NCBI GenBank assembly: GCA_900547945.1
Contig: URIT01000015.1
Coordinates: 1-37,194 of the forward strand
Direction of reading: 5' to 3'
Length of the DNA: 37,194 bases
Source: an uncultured bacterium
Lineage (GTDB): Bacteria; Verrucomicrobiota; Kiritimatiellia; RFP12; UBA1067
In this document: positions 9,085 to 16,313 of the stretch, in pieces
Layout: each line of letters opens with the position of its first letter
Numbering within the stretch: the stretch's first letter is position 1
Position numbers and translations under genes: made by a program
The notes under the pieces: generated by a model
What the model was told of the DNA's origin: nothing
Databases searched by the model: none
Seen by the model: the letters and a program-made list of their open reading frames with translations, nothing else

Positions 9085-10563
9085 CTACCGGCGGGCGGTT
9101 CTGCGGGGACTTGTGGCGGCGTCCTCCTGGGCGAGCGCGGCGAGGACTTCGTTCTCGGCGCGCAGCCGGAAGCCGCCGCGCGCGTCGGGACCGAACGCCA
9201 CGACGAGATCGCCGATGCGGTAGACGAGCTGCGGGAAGCGTTCGCCCTCCGCCGCCTTCTTCTCCTCGGGCGTCACCTTGTAGTGTTCCGAAAGGGCCGT
9301 CCGCACGGACGCGAAGTAGTCCGCGTCGTCAAGGCCGCCGCTGCCGCCCTCGCTGAAGAGCGTGACGGCGAAGACGCCCCCGCGCTTCGAATCCACGTCC
9401 GCGCGCCCGCGCGTGAAGCCCCGGAACGGACGGCACTTCGCCCACTCGTAGTCGAGGAAGAAGCCCTTGGGGCCCTTCTGCGGCACGACGAGCGTCGCGC
9501 TCTCCGGCGGCCGGCTCGGCAGCACGACGCCGCAGAACGCGCGCGGCGTCTCGTCCTTGAAGCGCACGCCCGCATACAGCTTCTTGTCGACCGGACGGCG
9601 CGGATAACGGCGGGAGGCGAGGGCCTCGCCGTCCTCGGCGGCGACCTTCTTCTCGGCGGTCCGCAGCGCCTCGGACTCCGCCAGCGCCTCCGCACGCAGG
9701 TCCTCGCGCTCGACGGAGAAGACGAGCCGCTCGCCGCTCTCGGCGACCGTCACCGTGGCGCTTCCCATCGGGAAGACGTACTCGCAGCCCGCCACGTCGG
9801 GGTCGAGCGGCAGCGTGGCGAACGGCTCGGCCGAGAAGCGCTTCGAGAGGAACGCGACGAGGTTCGTCGTCTCGGCGTCGTGCAGACGGCCCGGCTTCGG
9901 CGCCAGGGCGCGCGCGAACTCGATGCGGTAGGGACGGCGCGTCTTCGGCGTCACCCACACGAGCGGGCGCGCGCCCAGGGACATGAACGGCTTCTTGAGC
10001 GTGGGGCCGTAGACGGCGAAGGCAGCGCCGCGCGCCGCGACGGAGCCGCCCGCGTCATCGTCCAGCACCGTCCCCCAGCGCACCGCCGACCCGTCCTTCA
10101 GCGGCTCGCCGAAGCGGATGCCGGCGAAGCCGTTGAGCGGGCGCGCGTCGGGCCTTTTGCGCGCCTCCGCGACCTTCTCCAGCGCGGCCTTGCGTCCGGC
10201 CTCGCGCGCCTGCCAGATCTCCGTCGCGGACTTCTTCTTCGGCACCTCCGGCGCCGCCTCACGTTCCGTCTTGGCATCGGTCCCGGACGGCTTCTTCCCC
10301 GTCTGCCTCGCCGCCTCCGCGTCGGCCTTCTCGCGCGCCTCCTGCTCGGCGAGGAGGCGCGCGTATTCGGCCTCCTGCGCGCGGCGCGCCTTCTGGCGCC
10401 GGTCGAACTCCTTCCAGCCGAAGTAGCCCCCCGCGCCCACGAGCACCAGGAGGAGGAGGACCGGAAGCGGCGAACCCCGTCGTTTCGGCGGCTTGTTCGA
10501 GAGCGGTGCGCCGGGGGCGGCCGGGCGCGCGGCGGTGCTATTCCTTATCCTGATGGCACTCAT
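9085..10563 (-). CDS. Single-pass membrane protein with coiled coil and a duplicated C-terminal domain, function unknown
   Basis: 492 residues from the ATG at 10563, which overlaps the end of the preceding gene by 26 nt. An upstream in-frame ATG at 10635 would add only an Arg-rich stretch lying inside that gene. One membrane helix (LPVLLLLVLVGAGGYFGW) follows a short cytoplasmic tail, then a Glu/Ala/Arg-rich probable coiled coil (RRQKARRAQEAEYARLL onward). The rest is two copies of one domain: FAGIRFGEPL ... RIEFARAL ... ETTNLVAFLSKRF, and YAGVRFKDET ... FAVTLFSEG ... DYFASVRTALSEHY. Each copy ends with a valine-rich strand (SATVTVAE, GDLVVAFG). I do not recognise the family. Its position as the last gene of the DUF1549/DUF1501 operon suggests an envelope role in the same process. 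Confidence 0.7.
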   Translation of the reverse strand: MSAIRIRNSTAARPAAPGAPLSNKPPKRRGSPLPVLLLLVLVGAGGYFGWKEFDRRQKARRAQEAEYARLLAEQEAREKADAEAARQTGKKPSGTDAKTEREAAPEVPKKKSATEIWQAREAGRKAALEKVAEARKRPDARPLNGFAGIRFGEPLKDGSAVRWGTVLDDDAGGSVAARGAAFAVYGPTLKKPFMSLGARPLVWVTPKTRRPYRIEFARALAPKPGRLHDAETTNLVAFLSKRFSAEPFATLPLDPDVAGCEYVFPMGSATVTVAESGERLVFSVEREDLRAEALAESEALRTAEKKVAAEDGEALASRRYPRRPVDKKLYAGVRFKDETPRAFCGVVLPSRPPESATLVVPQKGPKGFFLDYEWAKCRPFRGFTRGRADVDSKRGGVFAVTLFSEGGSGGLDDADYFASVRTALSEHYKVTPEEKKAAEGERFPQLVYRIGDLVVAFGPDARGGFRLRAENEVLAALAQEDAATSPRRTARR

Positions 10564-12574
10564 TGCACGCCTTGCCCTTGTTGTGGCTCTTGGCCTTCTT
10601 CTTGTCGTGGCACGAGATGCAGCTCTTGCCGCCACTGTGCTGCGTCTTCACGGGCGTGAGGTGCGGCCCGGCATGCTTGAACTCCTCGCGCGTCCGCGCC
10701 TCGGCGACGCCGAAGGTGAAGCCGCGCGCCGGCAGCAGATGCGAATAGGCGAAGGCCTGCTCCGCCGGGTCGGTCGGCGTCACGCGCACCGTGAGCGTCT
10801 TGCCGCTCGGCAGCTCGCCGGAAGCCGTGAGCTGGAGGTTCGTGAGGCCCGTCCACTTCATCTTCTCGCCGAAGGAGATGGAGACGTCGACCTCGCGCTC
10901 GTCGCCGGAGAAGCCGCCGCTCACCTCGTAGTCGTCCGTGCTGTCGAAGGCGATGTCGCCCGCAAAGCCGTCCTTGCGGAGGACGCACGCCGTGAAGCGC
11001 GCGGTTCCGTCCCGGACAAGGCAGGCGGACTCAAGCGCGAAGACCTCGAACGACGGCTCGGCCGGCGCGATGACGAGCGTGTAGTCGTAATGTTCGCCGC
11101 CGAGGCCCGGCTGGTCCGCGACCGTCACGCAGTAGGTCCCGGGCGTCTCGAAGGTGAAGGTGCCGGAGGGGTCGCACTCCGCCTGGGGGATGCTGCCCTC
11201 GTAGAGCATGAACTTCTTGATGATCGGCAGGTCGTCGCTGCCGACGTTCTTCTCGACGAAGAGGCGGCCGGGCGCGTCGTCCCACGTCGCGAGAAGCGGC
11301 GCAACGGAAAGCGGCAGGTCGCCCATCGGCCCGTAAAGCTGCAGGACGCCGTCGAGCGGCGAGCCTTCGCGGCGCGCGTAGAGCTCGAAGTGCCACGTGC
11401 CGGGTTCCTTGACCGTGAACGTGTGGCGGTCGACGCGGCCGGGGATGTCGATCGAGCCCTTGCGGACGATGCGTCCGGGCGCGGCCTTCGGCGGCACGAA
11501 GGAGGCCGGCTGCGGGTAGCACGCGAAGGCGCGGTCGCGCGGCGCGTAGAGCGGGCGGTCCGTCCGCGCGTCGCGGCAGAAGACGGAGTAGACGAAGTTC
11601 GGGCCGCCCCGGAAGAGGTTGTCGTGGACCTTCAGGATGTAGAAGCCGTCCTCGGGGACCTTGTAGGTCAGGATGGGATCGGGCAGATAGTAGAAGTCGT
11701 CCGCGAAGGCGACCTCCTTGCCGCGCGAATCGTAGAGGCGCAGGACGGGGTTGAAGTAGCCCGGCACGGCGTCGCCGAGGTAGGGGCAGAGCTCGCGGCC
11801 GAGGAGGGAGCAGACGAGCTGCTGGCCCTCTTCGAGGCGGAGCGTGTAGCCGTCGACCTCGCCGGGCCAGATCTGTCCGTCGAGGTGGACCGGGAGCGGA
11901 TGCGGCTTGAGGTCCGGCGGCAGGTGGAGGACGTGCGGCAGGGGGATGTGCTTGTCGCGCGGCGGGAAGACGAAGAACGGCTCGCAGACGTGCGGCTCCT
12001 TCGTGATGTAGAACGGATGGGGGGCGCTCATGCTCGCGTTGTCGTAGAGGAAGATGTCGCGCCGCCCCGGCTTCGCGTCCGCATCCACCTCCACGTCGAG
12101 GATGAGCAGCTTGTTGAGCGCGGGCGTGTCCTGCGGGTAGCTCTCGGGCGTGTAGAGGTCGCGCGCGACGATCTGCAGCTCCAGGTTGTCGAGGGCGTCG
12201 AGGAAGAACCACCAGGCGCATTCCTCCCAGTCGGTCTCCTTGATCGTCGCCTCCGGCGGCAGCTTGCGGTGGCGCTTGTCGGTCGGCAGCTTGTCCTCCA
12301 GGAGGTCGTAGAGCCAGGTACGCACGAAGGGGCGCTCCGTCCTGCCCGCCGCGCGGGGGAAGCCGGGGACGGGGACGATGCGCGTGACCTTCACGCCGCC
12401 GCCGCTCACCCAGGCACCCTGCACGCCCCAGACGGCGTCGCCGCCCATGATGACGCGCGTCGTCGCGCCGGCCTGGACACTGGAGGGATGGTAGTAGCCC
12501 GGCTTGGGGACGGCCGGGGCGAGGGCGGCGGCGAGGGCGGCCGCCGCGGCGACGAGACGGTGCGCGCTAGGCAT
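10538..12574 (-). CDS. Secreted PPC-domain protein with C-terminal di-haem c motifs
   Basis: 678 residues. The signal peptide is MPSAHRLVAAAAALAAALAP. The body contains two beta-sandwich modules of the bacterial pre-peptidase C-terminal (PPC) type. The first (about 235-345) has DGYTLRLEEGQQLVCSLLG, NPVLRLYDSRGKEV and DGFYILKVHD. The second (about 385-510) has RHTFTVKEPGTWHFELYAR and GTYCVTVADQ. The last 30 residues carry two c-type haem motifs, CISCH and CNECH, separated by a Lys-rich linker. The gene overlaps the DUF1501 gene by 8 nt and is third in a four-gene operon. Planctomycete-type DUF1549/DUF1553 systems often carry cytochrome c domains (PSCyt); here the haem motifs lie on the PPC protein. 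An electron-transfer or redox-linked envelope role is inferred. Confidence 0.8.
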   Translation of the reverse strand: MPSAHRLVAAAAALAAALAPAVPKPGYYHPSSVQAGATTRVIMGGDAVWGVQGAWVSGGGVKVTRIVPVPGFPRAAGRTERPFVRTWLYDLLEDKLPTDKRHRKLPPEATIKETDWEECAWWFFLDALDNLELQIVARDLYTPESYPQDTPALNKLLILDVEVDADAKPGRRDIFLYDNASMSAPHPFYITKEPHVCEPFFVFPPRDKHIPLPHVLHLPPDLKPHPLPVHLDGQIWPGEVDGYTLRLEEGQQLVCSLLGRELCPYLGDAVPGYFNPVLRLYDSRGKEVAFADDFYYLPDPILTYKVPEDGFYILKVHDNLFRGGPNFVYSVFCRDARTDRPLYAPRDRAFACYPQPASFVPPKAAPGRIVRKGSIDIPGRVDRHTFTVKEPGTWHFELYARREGSPLDGVLQLYGPMGDLPLSVAPLLATWDDAPGRLFVEKNVGSDDLPIIKKFMLYEGSIPQAECDPSGTFTFETPGTYCVTVADQPGLGGEHYDYTLVIAPAEPSFEVFALESACLVRDGTARFTACVLRKDGFAGDIAFDSTDDYEVSGGFSGDEREVDVSISFGEKMKWTGLTNLQLTASGELPSGKTLTVRVTPTDPAEQAFAYSHLLPARGFTFGVAEARTREEFKHAGPHLTPVKTQHSGGKSCISCHDKKKAKSHNKGKACNECHQDKE

Positions 12575-13868
12575 AGATTTCCTTCAGGCGTCCGCATTCG
12601 GACTTGGTGGCGGGGTTCATGACGGGGCCGTACTCCTTCAGCCACTTCGCGTTCGGCAGGCGGTCGTCGGGGTCGATGCCCGCCAGCTCCATGATCGAGC
12701 CGAGGAAGTCCTGCGGCGTGACGGGGCGCTCCTTGACGTTGTCGGTCGTCTCGTCGCTCTTGCCGACGACGCAGCCGCCCTTGAAGCCGCCGCCGGCCAC
12801 GAGCGCGGAGAAGCAGCGCGGGAAGTGGTTGCGCCCGCCGTTCCACGGCGGCTGGCGGTCCACCTTCGGCACGCGGCCGAACTCGCCCGAGACCCACACG
12901 ATCGTGGAGTCGAGCAGATCGTGCTCCTTGAGGTCCTGCAGGAGCGTCGCCACGGCCTGGTCCATCTCGGCGGAGGGGCGGCGCATCGTCTCGAAGTGGC
13001 GCTTGTGCGAGTCCCAGCCGCTGTAGTTGATGGAGACGTACGGCACGCCGTATTCGACGAGGCGGCGCGCCGCCAGCAGCTGCTGGCCGATCTCGGTGTA
13101 GCCGCCGCCCTGCGTCGTGCCGTAGCGCTTGCGCAGCGCGTCCTTCTCGCGCGAGAGGTCGAACGTCTCCGCGGCCTTGCCGAGGATGATGTTGCGCGCG
13201 GCCGCGCCGGCCGCCTCGAACGCGGCGTCCGGCGGCAGACGGTCGAGCGCGCCGCAGCGCGAGAAGCGCTCCTGGATCTTCTGCTTGAGCTGGGTCGGCC
13301 GCAGGCCGGCCGGGTACATCCCGCCCGGCGGCACGATGCCGTCCACGTCGAACTGCTTCGCGCTCGCCCGGCCGCCCGTCACGAGCGGCGCGTACGCCTC
13401 GCCGAGGAAGCCGACCTCGGAGAAGCGGCCCTTCGCGCTCGTGAGGATCACGAACGGCGGCAGCTCGCCCTCGTAGAGCATGCCCGGCTGCACGGTGTTC
13501 TTCTTGAGGCCGGGGCCCTTCACGCGCGAGGAGGAGATCAGCGCGCCGAGCGCGGGGAACGTCACGCCGCCGCCGGGGTTACGCCCCGTCTGCATGAGGT
13601 ACGTCGCCGTCTCGTGCCCGAAGAACGGATGCGTCATCGAGCGGATGATCGAGTAGAGGTCGGCGCACTTCGCCAGCTCGGTCATCCATTCGTGGAGCTC
13701 GATGCCGGTGTTCGTCTTGACCGTCTTCAGGCCGTTGTTGTAGTCATGCGGCGCGTCCGGCTTGGGGTCGAACGTCTCCAACTGCGAGGGACCGCCCCAG
13801 AGCCAGATCTCGATGACGCTCTTGGCGAACTTCCGCGGCGCGGACTTTGATTTTGCGGACGTGCTCAT
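12567..13868 (-). CDS. DUF1501 family protein (alkaline phosphatase/sulfatase superfamily fold)
   Basis: 433 residues. Recognisable DUF1501 features are IEIWLWGGPSQLETFDPKP near the N-terminus, SIIRSMTHPFFGHETATYL, GVPYVSINYSGWDSHKRHF and DSTIVWVSGEFGRVPKVD. DUF1501 proteins are usually exported by Tat and encoded beside DUF1549/DUF1553 proteins in Planctomycetes, Verrucomicrobia and relatives; their biochemical role is not settled. This copy starts MSTSAKSKSAPRKF and lacks the usual Tat signal, so it may travel with its partner, which has one. The ATG overlaps the stop of the upstream gene by 4 nt (ATGA) and its own end overlaps the next gene by 8 nt, indicating tight translational coupling. 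Confidence 0.88.
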   Translation of the reverse strand: MSTSAKSKSAPRKFAKSVIEIWLWGGPSQLETFDPKPDAPHDYNNGLKTVKTNTGIELHEWMTELAKCADLYSIIRSMTHPFFGHETATYLMQTGRNPGGGVTFPALGALISSSRVKGPGLKKNTVQPGMLYEGELPPFVILTSAKGRFSEVGFLGEAYAPLVTGGRASAKQFDVDGIVPPGGMYPAGLRPTQLKQKIQERFSRCGALDRLPPDAAFEAAGAAARNIILGKAAETFDLSREKDALRKRYGTTQGGGYTEIGQQLLAARRLVEYGVPYVSINYSGWDSHKRHFETMRRPSAEMDQAVATLLQDLKEHDLLDSTIVWVSGEFGRVPKVDRQPPWNGGRNHFPRCFSALVAGGGFKGGCVVGKSDETTDNVKERPVTPQDFLGSIMELAGIDPDDRLPNAKWLKEYGPVMNPATKSECGRLKEIYA

Positions 13869-15187
13869 ATGCGGTAGAGGAATTCACGGGAGTTGAGGAT
13901 GTACCACGCGACGTCGCGGGCGTTGATGCTGTTCTTCTGGTCGAGGTAGAACAGCTCGTCCTTGACCGGCGGGCGCGAGAGGAAGCGCATGTAGAGGTCT
14001 TCGATCTGGTCCTTATGGGAAAGGCCCTTGAACGAGGGCCGCGCCACCATCGCGCCGAGGTCGCGCCAGAGCTTGCTCGAATTGTAGAGGTAGAGGCGCT
14101 GCTTGGCGGTGATCGTGTTGTTGCGCTCCTCCAGGAGGCCCGAGTCGCGCGCGGGGCGCCCGAAGAGCAGCAGGAAGGCGCTCGAGATCGAGCCGTCCTC
14201 GATGAGGACCGCCTTGCGCGTCGGCGGCAGGAAGGAGTACGGCTCCGGGGCGATCGAGTTGAAGTCGCGCACCGCGCCGGTGAGCGAGCAGATCGCGTCG
14301 TCGAGCACCTCCGCGTCGAGGCGGCGGGCGGGGAAGCCGCCCTTGCCGGGTCCGCGCCGGTAGTCGGGCTGGTTGAAGACGTGGCGCAGGAGCGGCTTCA
14401 GGCGATAGCCGCCGTTCCTGAACACGGAGACCCAGCGGTCGAGCGCGCCGCCCTTGGCGAGCGTGCCGTAGACCCACCAGTGGACGCGCTGGACGGGCGT
14501 CTGGACGAACTTCTCGGCGAGCGGACCCTCAAGCAGCGACATGAAGGCGTTCGGCGTCGCGTCCTCCGGGCCGGGCTTCAGGTAGACGATGACCTCCTTC
14601 CACTCGCGCGTCGACTTGAAGCCCACGCGCGAGAAGTAGCGCGCGTACTTGTCGGTCGGGTCGAGGAGGAGCGCGGAGGTGACGGCCTCGGAGATGCCCT
14701 CGGGCGTCTTCTCCGCCGTCGCGCGCAGGAAGTTCACCTCCGGCACGCGGAAGTTGCTGCCGCGCGCGAAGAGCAGCGCGCGCGCGAAGTCGTTCCACGG
14801 CTCGTCGTTCCGGATCGCATCGCGGATGCGGCGGTGGTAGACGTAGACGGCGTTGGGCCAGAGGTTGATCGGGAACTCGCTCTTCACGCGCAGGACGTCG
14901 CAGTAGCGCATCGCCCAGTAGTCGGCGTAGTCGTCCGTTTCGAGGAGCCGTTCGACGAGCTTCTCGCGCTTCTTCACGTCGCGCGACGCCGTGTATTCGC
15001 CCACCTCCTCGGGCGTCGGGATGCGCCCGCAGATGTCAAGGTAGAGGCGGCGGCAGATGAGGAAGTCCGCGGCCTGCCCGCCGTTCGGCGCGAAGACCTT
15101 CATGTCGCCGCCCGGGGCGGCGAACCCGTCCCGGAAGAGCGCCATGGCGGCCGCGCTTCCAAGAAACGCCCTACGCGAAACCTGCAT
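13865..15187 (-). CDS. DUF1549/DUF1553 protein with Tat signal
   Basis: 440 residues, first gene of the operon. The N-terminus SRRAFLGSAAAMALF is a twin-arginine signal. A DUF1549-type segment follows (RRLYLDICGRIPTPEEVGEY, KKREKLVERLLETDDYADYW). A DUF1553-type C-terminal part has LLRHVFNQPDYRR, RRLDAEVLDDAICSLTG and, at the end, DVAWYILNSREFLYRI. The protein is much shorter than common planctomycete members (usually well over 600 residues) and has no haem motif of its own. The ATG follows GGGAAAGGAATCGAGAC. The gene lies beside the mobile-element-like insertion whose left target repeat begins at 15264, so the upstream region is about 76 nt before foreign DNA starts. Confidence 0.88.
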   Translation of the reverse strand: MQVSRRAFLGSAAAMALFRDGFAAPGGDMKVFAPNGGQAADFLICRRLYLDICGRIPTPEEVGEYTASRDVKKREKLVERLLETDDYADYWAMRYCDVLRVKSEFPINLWPNAVYVYHRRIRDAIRNDEPWNDFARALLFARGSNFRVPEVNFLRATAEKTPEGISEAVTSALLLDPTDKYARYFSRVGFKSTREWKEVIVYLKPGPEDATPNAFMSLLEGPLAEKFVQTPVQRVHWWVYGTLAKGGALDRWVSVFRNGGYRLKPLLRHVFNQPDYRRGPGKGGFPARRLDAEVLDDAICSLTGAVRDFNSIAPEPYSFLPPTRKAVLIEDGSISSAFLLLFGRPARDSGLLEERNNTITAKQRLYLYNSSKLWRDLGAMVARPSFKGLSHKDQIEDLYMRFLSRPPVKDELFYLDQKNSINARDVAWYILNSREFLYRI

Positions 15188-15231
15188 GTCTCGATTCCTT
15201 TCCCTGTCTACACAATTCCAAGACAGATAAC

Positions 15232-15242
15232 AGTATATACCA
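15232..15242 (-). promoter_or_regulatory. Probable -10 region (TGGTATATACT) of the DUF1549 operon
   Basis: Lies 44 nt upstream of the ATG at 15187. It contains TATACT two bases further from TGG than in the other extended -10 boxes. It is only about 20 nt from the inserted element, so the element may have replaced the original -35 region. Confidence 0.45.
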
Positions 15243-15271
15243 AACCGCCGCCGCCCGCAAGGGCAGCTTCA

Positions 15272-15290
15272 CTGGAGTTTACCCATTTTT
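15272..15290 (+). repeat. Left 19-bp terminal inverted repeat
   Basis: CTGGAGTTTACCCATTTTT; perfect inverted match to 16172-16190. The 8 bases outside it, CAGCTTCA, are repeated outside the right end. Confidence 0.85.
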
Positions 15291-15330
15291 CACCCTCTCG
15301 CGGAAGTAAGGCTGCTCAAGCCGGGAATTC

Positions 15331-15457
15331 AACGCCGATGGTTGGCAAAGAACGCTCCACTACCGTTCCGCTTTGCTTCGCGATTCTTCAACCGCTTTCC
15401 TGTCGCCCTTCCGCTGCGTTGTTTTCATCTGGAGGAAGTTTCCTCCAGACCTCCTCT
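15331..15457 (+). repeat. Left arm of the inner long inverted repeat
   Basis: Positions 15331-15376 match the complement of 16023-16068 with about five mismatches in 46. Positions 15429-15457 match the complement of 15874-15902 perfectly over 29 bp. The first 20 bases of the latter, CTGGAGGAAGTTTCCTCCAG, are themselves a palindrome with 9-bp arms. The stretch between is partly alignable to the right arm (shared ACCGCTTT and CTTCC blocks). The 3' end of the GxxExxY gene is encoded inside this arm. Confidence 0.8.
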
Positions 15458-15856
15458 GTCGTCGAATATCTTCGGGAGGGACCCTTTGTCGAATGTGTCG
15501 TACTGGAACTGCGGACGACCGAAGTTGAGCAAGAGCCCATAAGGCGTTCGCGTCGCGCGCATATAGTGGACAACCTGCGCCCATTCAACACGCGTCAGAT
15601 TCTTGATAGCCTTCAGCTCAACAATGTACTGCCGATCAAAGCATGTAAAATCGGCTCTGTAATGCGTCTTGAGTGGGACTCCATCATAAAAAACCCGCAG
15701 GTCATCTTCCCGGACATAAGGGATGCCGTTCCTGGCGAACTCAACTTCCAACGCATCGCCATAGGCAGACTCGAGGAATCCATCACCCAGGATTCTGTGA
15801 ACTCGCATTGCACAACCCATGATTGCATAGGCCTTTTTGTCCTCTTTCAGATTCAT
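15425..15856 (-). CDS. GxxExxY family protein (PD-(D/E)XK nuclease-like)
   Basis: 143 residues. The name-giving motif is G26-F-L-E29-S-A-Y32, preceded by the helix AIMGCAMRVHRILG. Downstream, YRADF (D69) and YIVELKA (E80-L-K82) give a D...ExK arrangement resembling PD-(D/E)XK nucleases. The family is widespread in small genetic islands and often multicopy, but its function is not established. An ATG at 15862 exists, but it directly abuts the -10 box, so the second ATG at 15856, 6 nt after the box, is the credible start; no Shine-Dalgarno is seen. The last nine codons (GGLEETSSR) and stop lie in the left inverted-repeat arm, so gene and repeat are physically fused. Base composition is clearly lower in GC than flanking genes, consistent with transfer. 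Confidence 0.88.
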   Translation of the reverse strand: MNLKEDKKAYAIMGCAMRVHRILGDGFLESAYGDALEVEFARNGIPYVREDDLRVFYDGVPLKTHYRADFTCFDRQYIVELKAIKNLTRVEWAQVVHYMRATRTPYGLLLNFGRPQFQYDTFDKGSLPKIFDDRGGLEETSSR

Positions 15857-15862
15857 GCTCAT

Positions 15863-15871
15863 ATTCTACCA
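15863..15871 (-). promoter_or_regulatory. Extended -10 box (TGGTAGAAT) of the GxxExxY gene
   Basis: Ends 6 nt before the ATG at 15856 and lies just inside the 29-bp inverted repeat, so the promoter travels with the element. Predicts a leaderless mRNA. Confidence 0.55.
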
Positions 15872-15873
15872 CA

Positions 15874-16068
15874 AGAGGAGGTCTGGAGGAAACTTCCTCC
15901 AGCTAAGACACCATTGGAAGTTTCATGCAAAGCGGTCGTAAAAGCGCGAGATTCGCCTGCGCCGAAGGCGTCAGGTTGCCTGAGCGCGAAGCGCGAACCC
16001 CGGAGGGGCCGCAAGGGGCCGAGCCAAGCGGAACGGTAGTGGAGCGCCCTTTGCCGACCCTCGGCGTT
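15874..16068 (-). repeat. Right arm of the inner long inverted repeat, with an added block of small hairpins
   Basis: 15874-15902 and 16023-16068 pair with the left arm as described there. Between them, roughly 15950-16022 holds GC-rich sequence absent from the left arm. It forms a row of short stem-loops: CCTGCGCC-GAA-GGCG(T)CAGG, GCGC-GAA-GCGC and CCCC-GGA-GGGG. The stretch 15857-16313 otherwise carries no intact gene. Confidence 0.75.
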
Positions 16069-16125
16069 AACTAACCCGCTGGCAAGCCGCAAATAAGAAA
16101 CAATGTCCATTCCAGATACGAAAAC

Positions 16126-16157
16126 GCATCTCACCCTTTATTTGTCGGGGTGAGACG
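16126..16157. repeat. Hairpin inside the right end of the inserted element
   Basis: GCATCTCACCC and GGGTGAGACGC can pair over 11 bases with one mismatch around a T-rich loop. It could act as a terminator for rightward or leftward transcription, but no clean T tract follows. Confidence 0.4.
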
Positions 16158-16313
16158 CACTTCGGCGCTCAAAAAATGGGTAAACTCCAGCAGCTTCAGG
16201 ATCGCGTCGGCGTACTTCGGGTCGTTGCGGTTCGCGTCCATCGCATTGCGCGACCCGAGCCGCGCCAGGTGCCCGACGATGAAGGTCCGGAGGAACGTCC
16301 GGCAAACGGCGGT
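16131..16313 (-). pseudogene. Short gene remnant cut by the inserted element
   Basis: Directly after the GH29 stop, in the same frame, comes about 41 codons of host-like GC-rich coding sequence down to 16191 (FLRTFIVGHLARLGSRNAMD, then ANRNDPKYADAILKL). The frame then enters the element end and stops at 16131. Codon choice is strongly G/C at third positions, unlike the GH29 gene next to it. The sequence looks like the helical tail of a real protein, but I do not recognise it. Its 5' portion is missing, apparently lost at the island junction, and its 3' end lies at the element insertion point. Confidence 0.4.
16172..16190 (-). repeat. Right 19-bp terminal inverted repeat
   Basis: Exact reverse complement of 15272-15290, followed at once by the second CAGCTTCA copy (16191-16198). 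Confidence 0.85.

Larger units (their letters stand above)
15264..16198. mobile_element. GxxExxY-carrying transposable-element-like insertion (919 bp plus 8-bp target duplication)
   Basis: The outer ends are a perfect 19-bp inverted repeat, CTGGAGTTTACCCATTTTT at 15272-15290 and its complement at 16172-16190. They are bounded directly by the 8-bp direct repeat CAGCTTCA (15264-15271 and 16191-16198), which looks like a target-site duplication. Inside is a second, longer inverted repeat flanking one gene for a GxxExxY protein. No transposase reading frame is present, so the element is non-autonomous or moves by an unrecognised route. The terminal sequence does not match an insertion-sequence family I can name, although 8-bp duplications occur in several (for example IS66, ISL3, IS1595). 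Confidence 0.82.

Noticed and set aside
9048..10520. Long plus-strand reading frames over the minus-strand operon
   Set aside because: GC-rich antisense shadows: compositions are Arg/Ala/Gly/His-rich with no domain motifs, while the minus strand encodes coherent domains. The same applies to long open frames opposite 10.5-15 kb and 29-34 kb.
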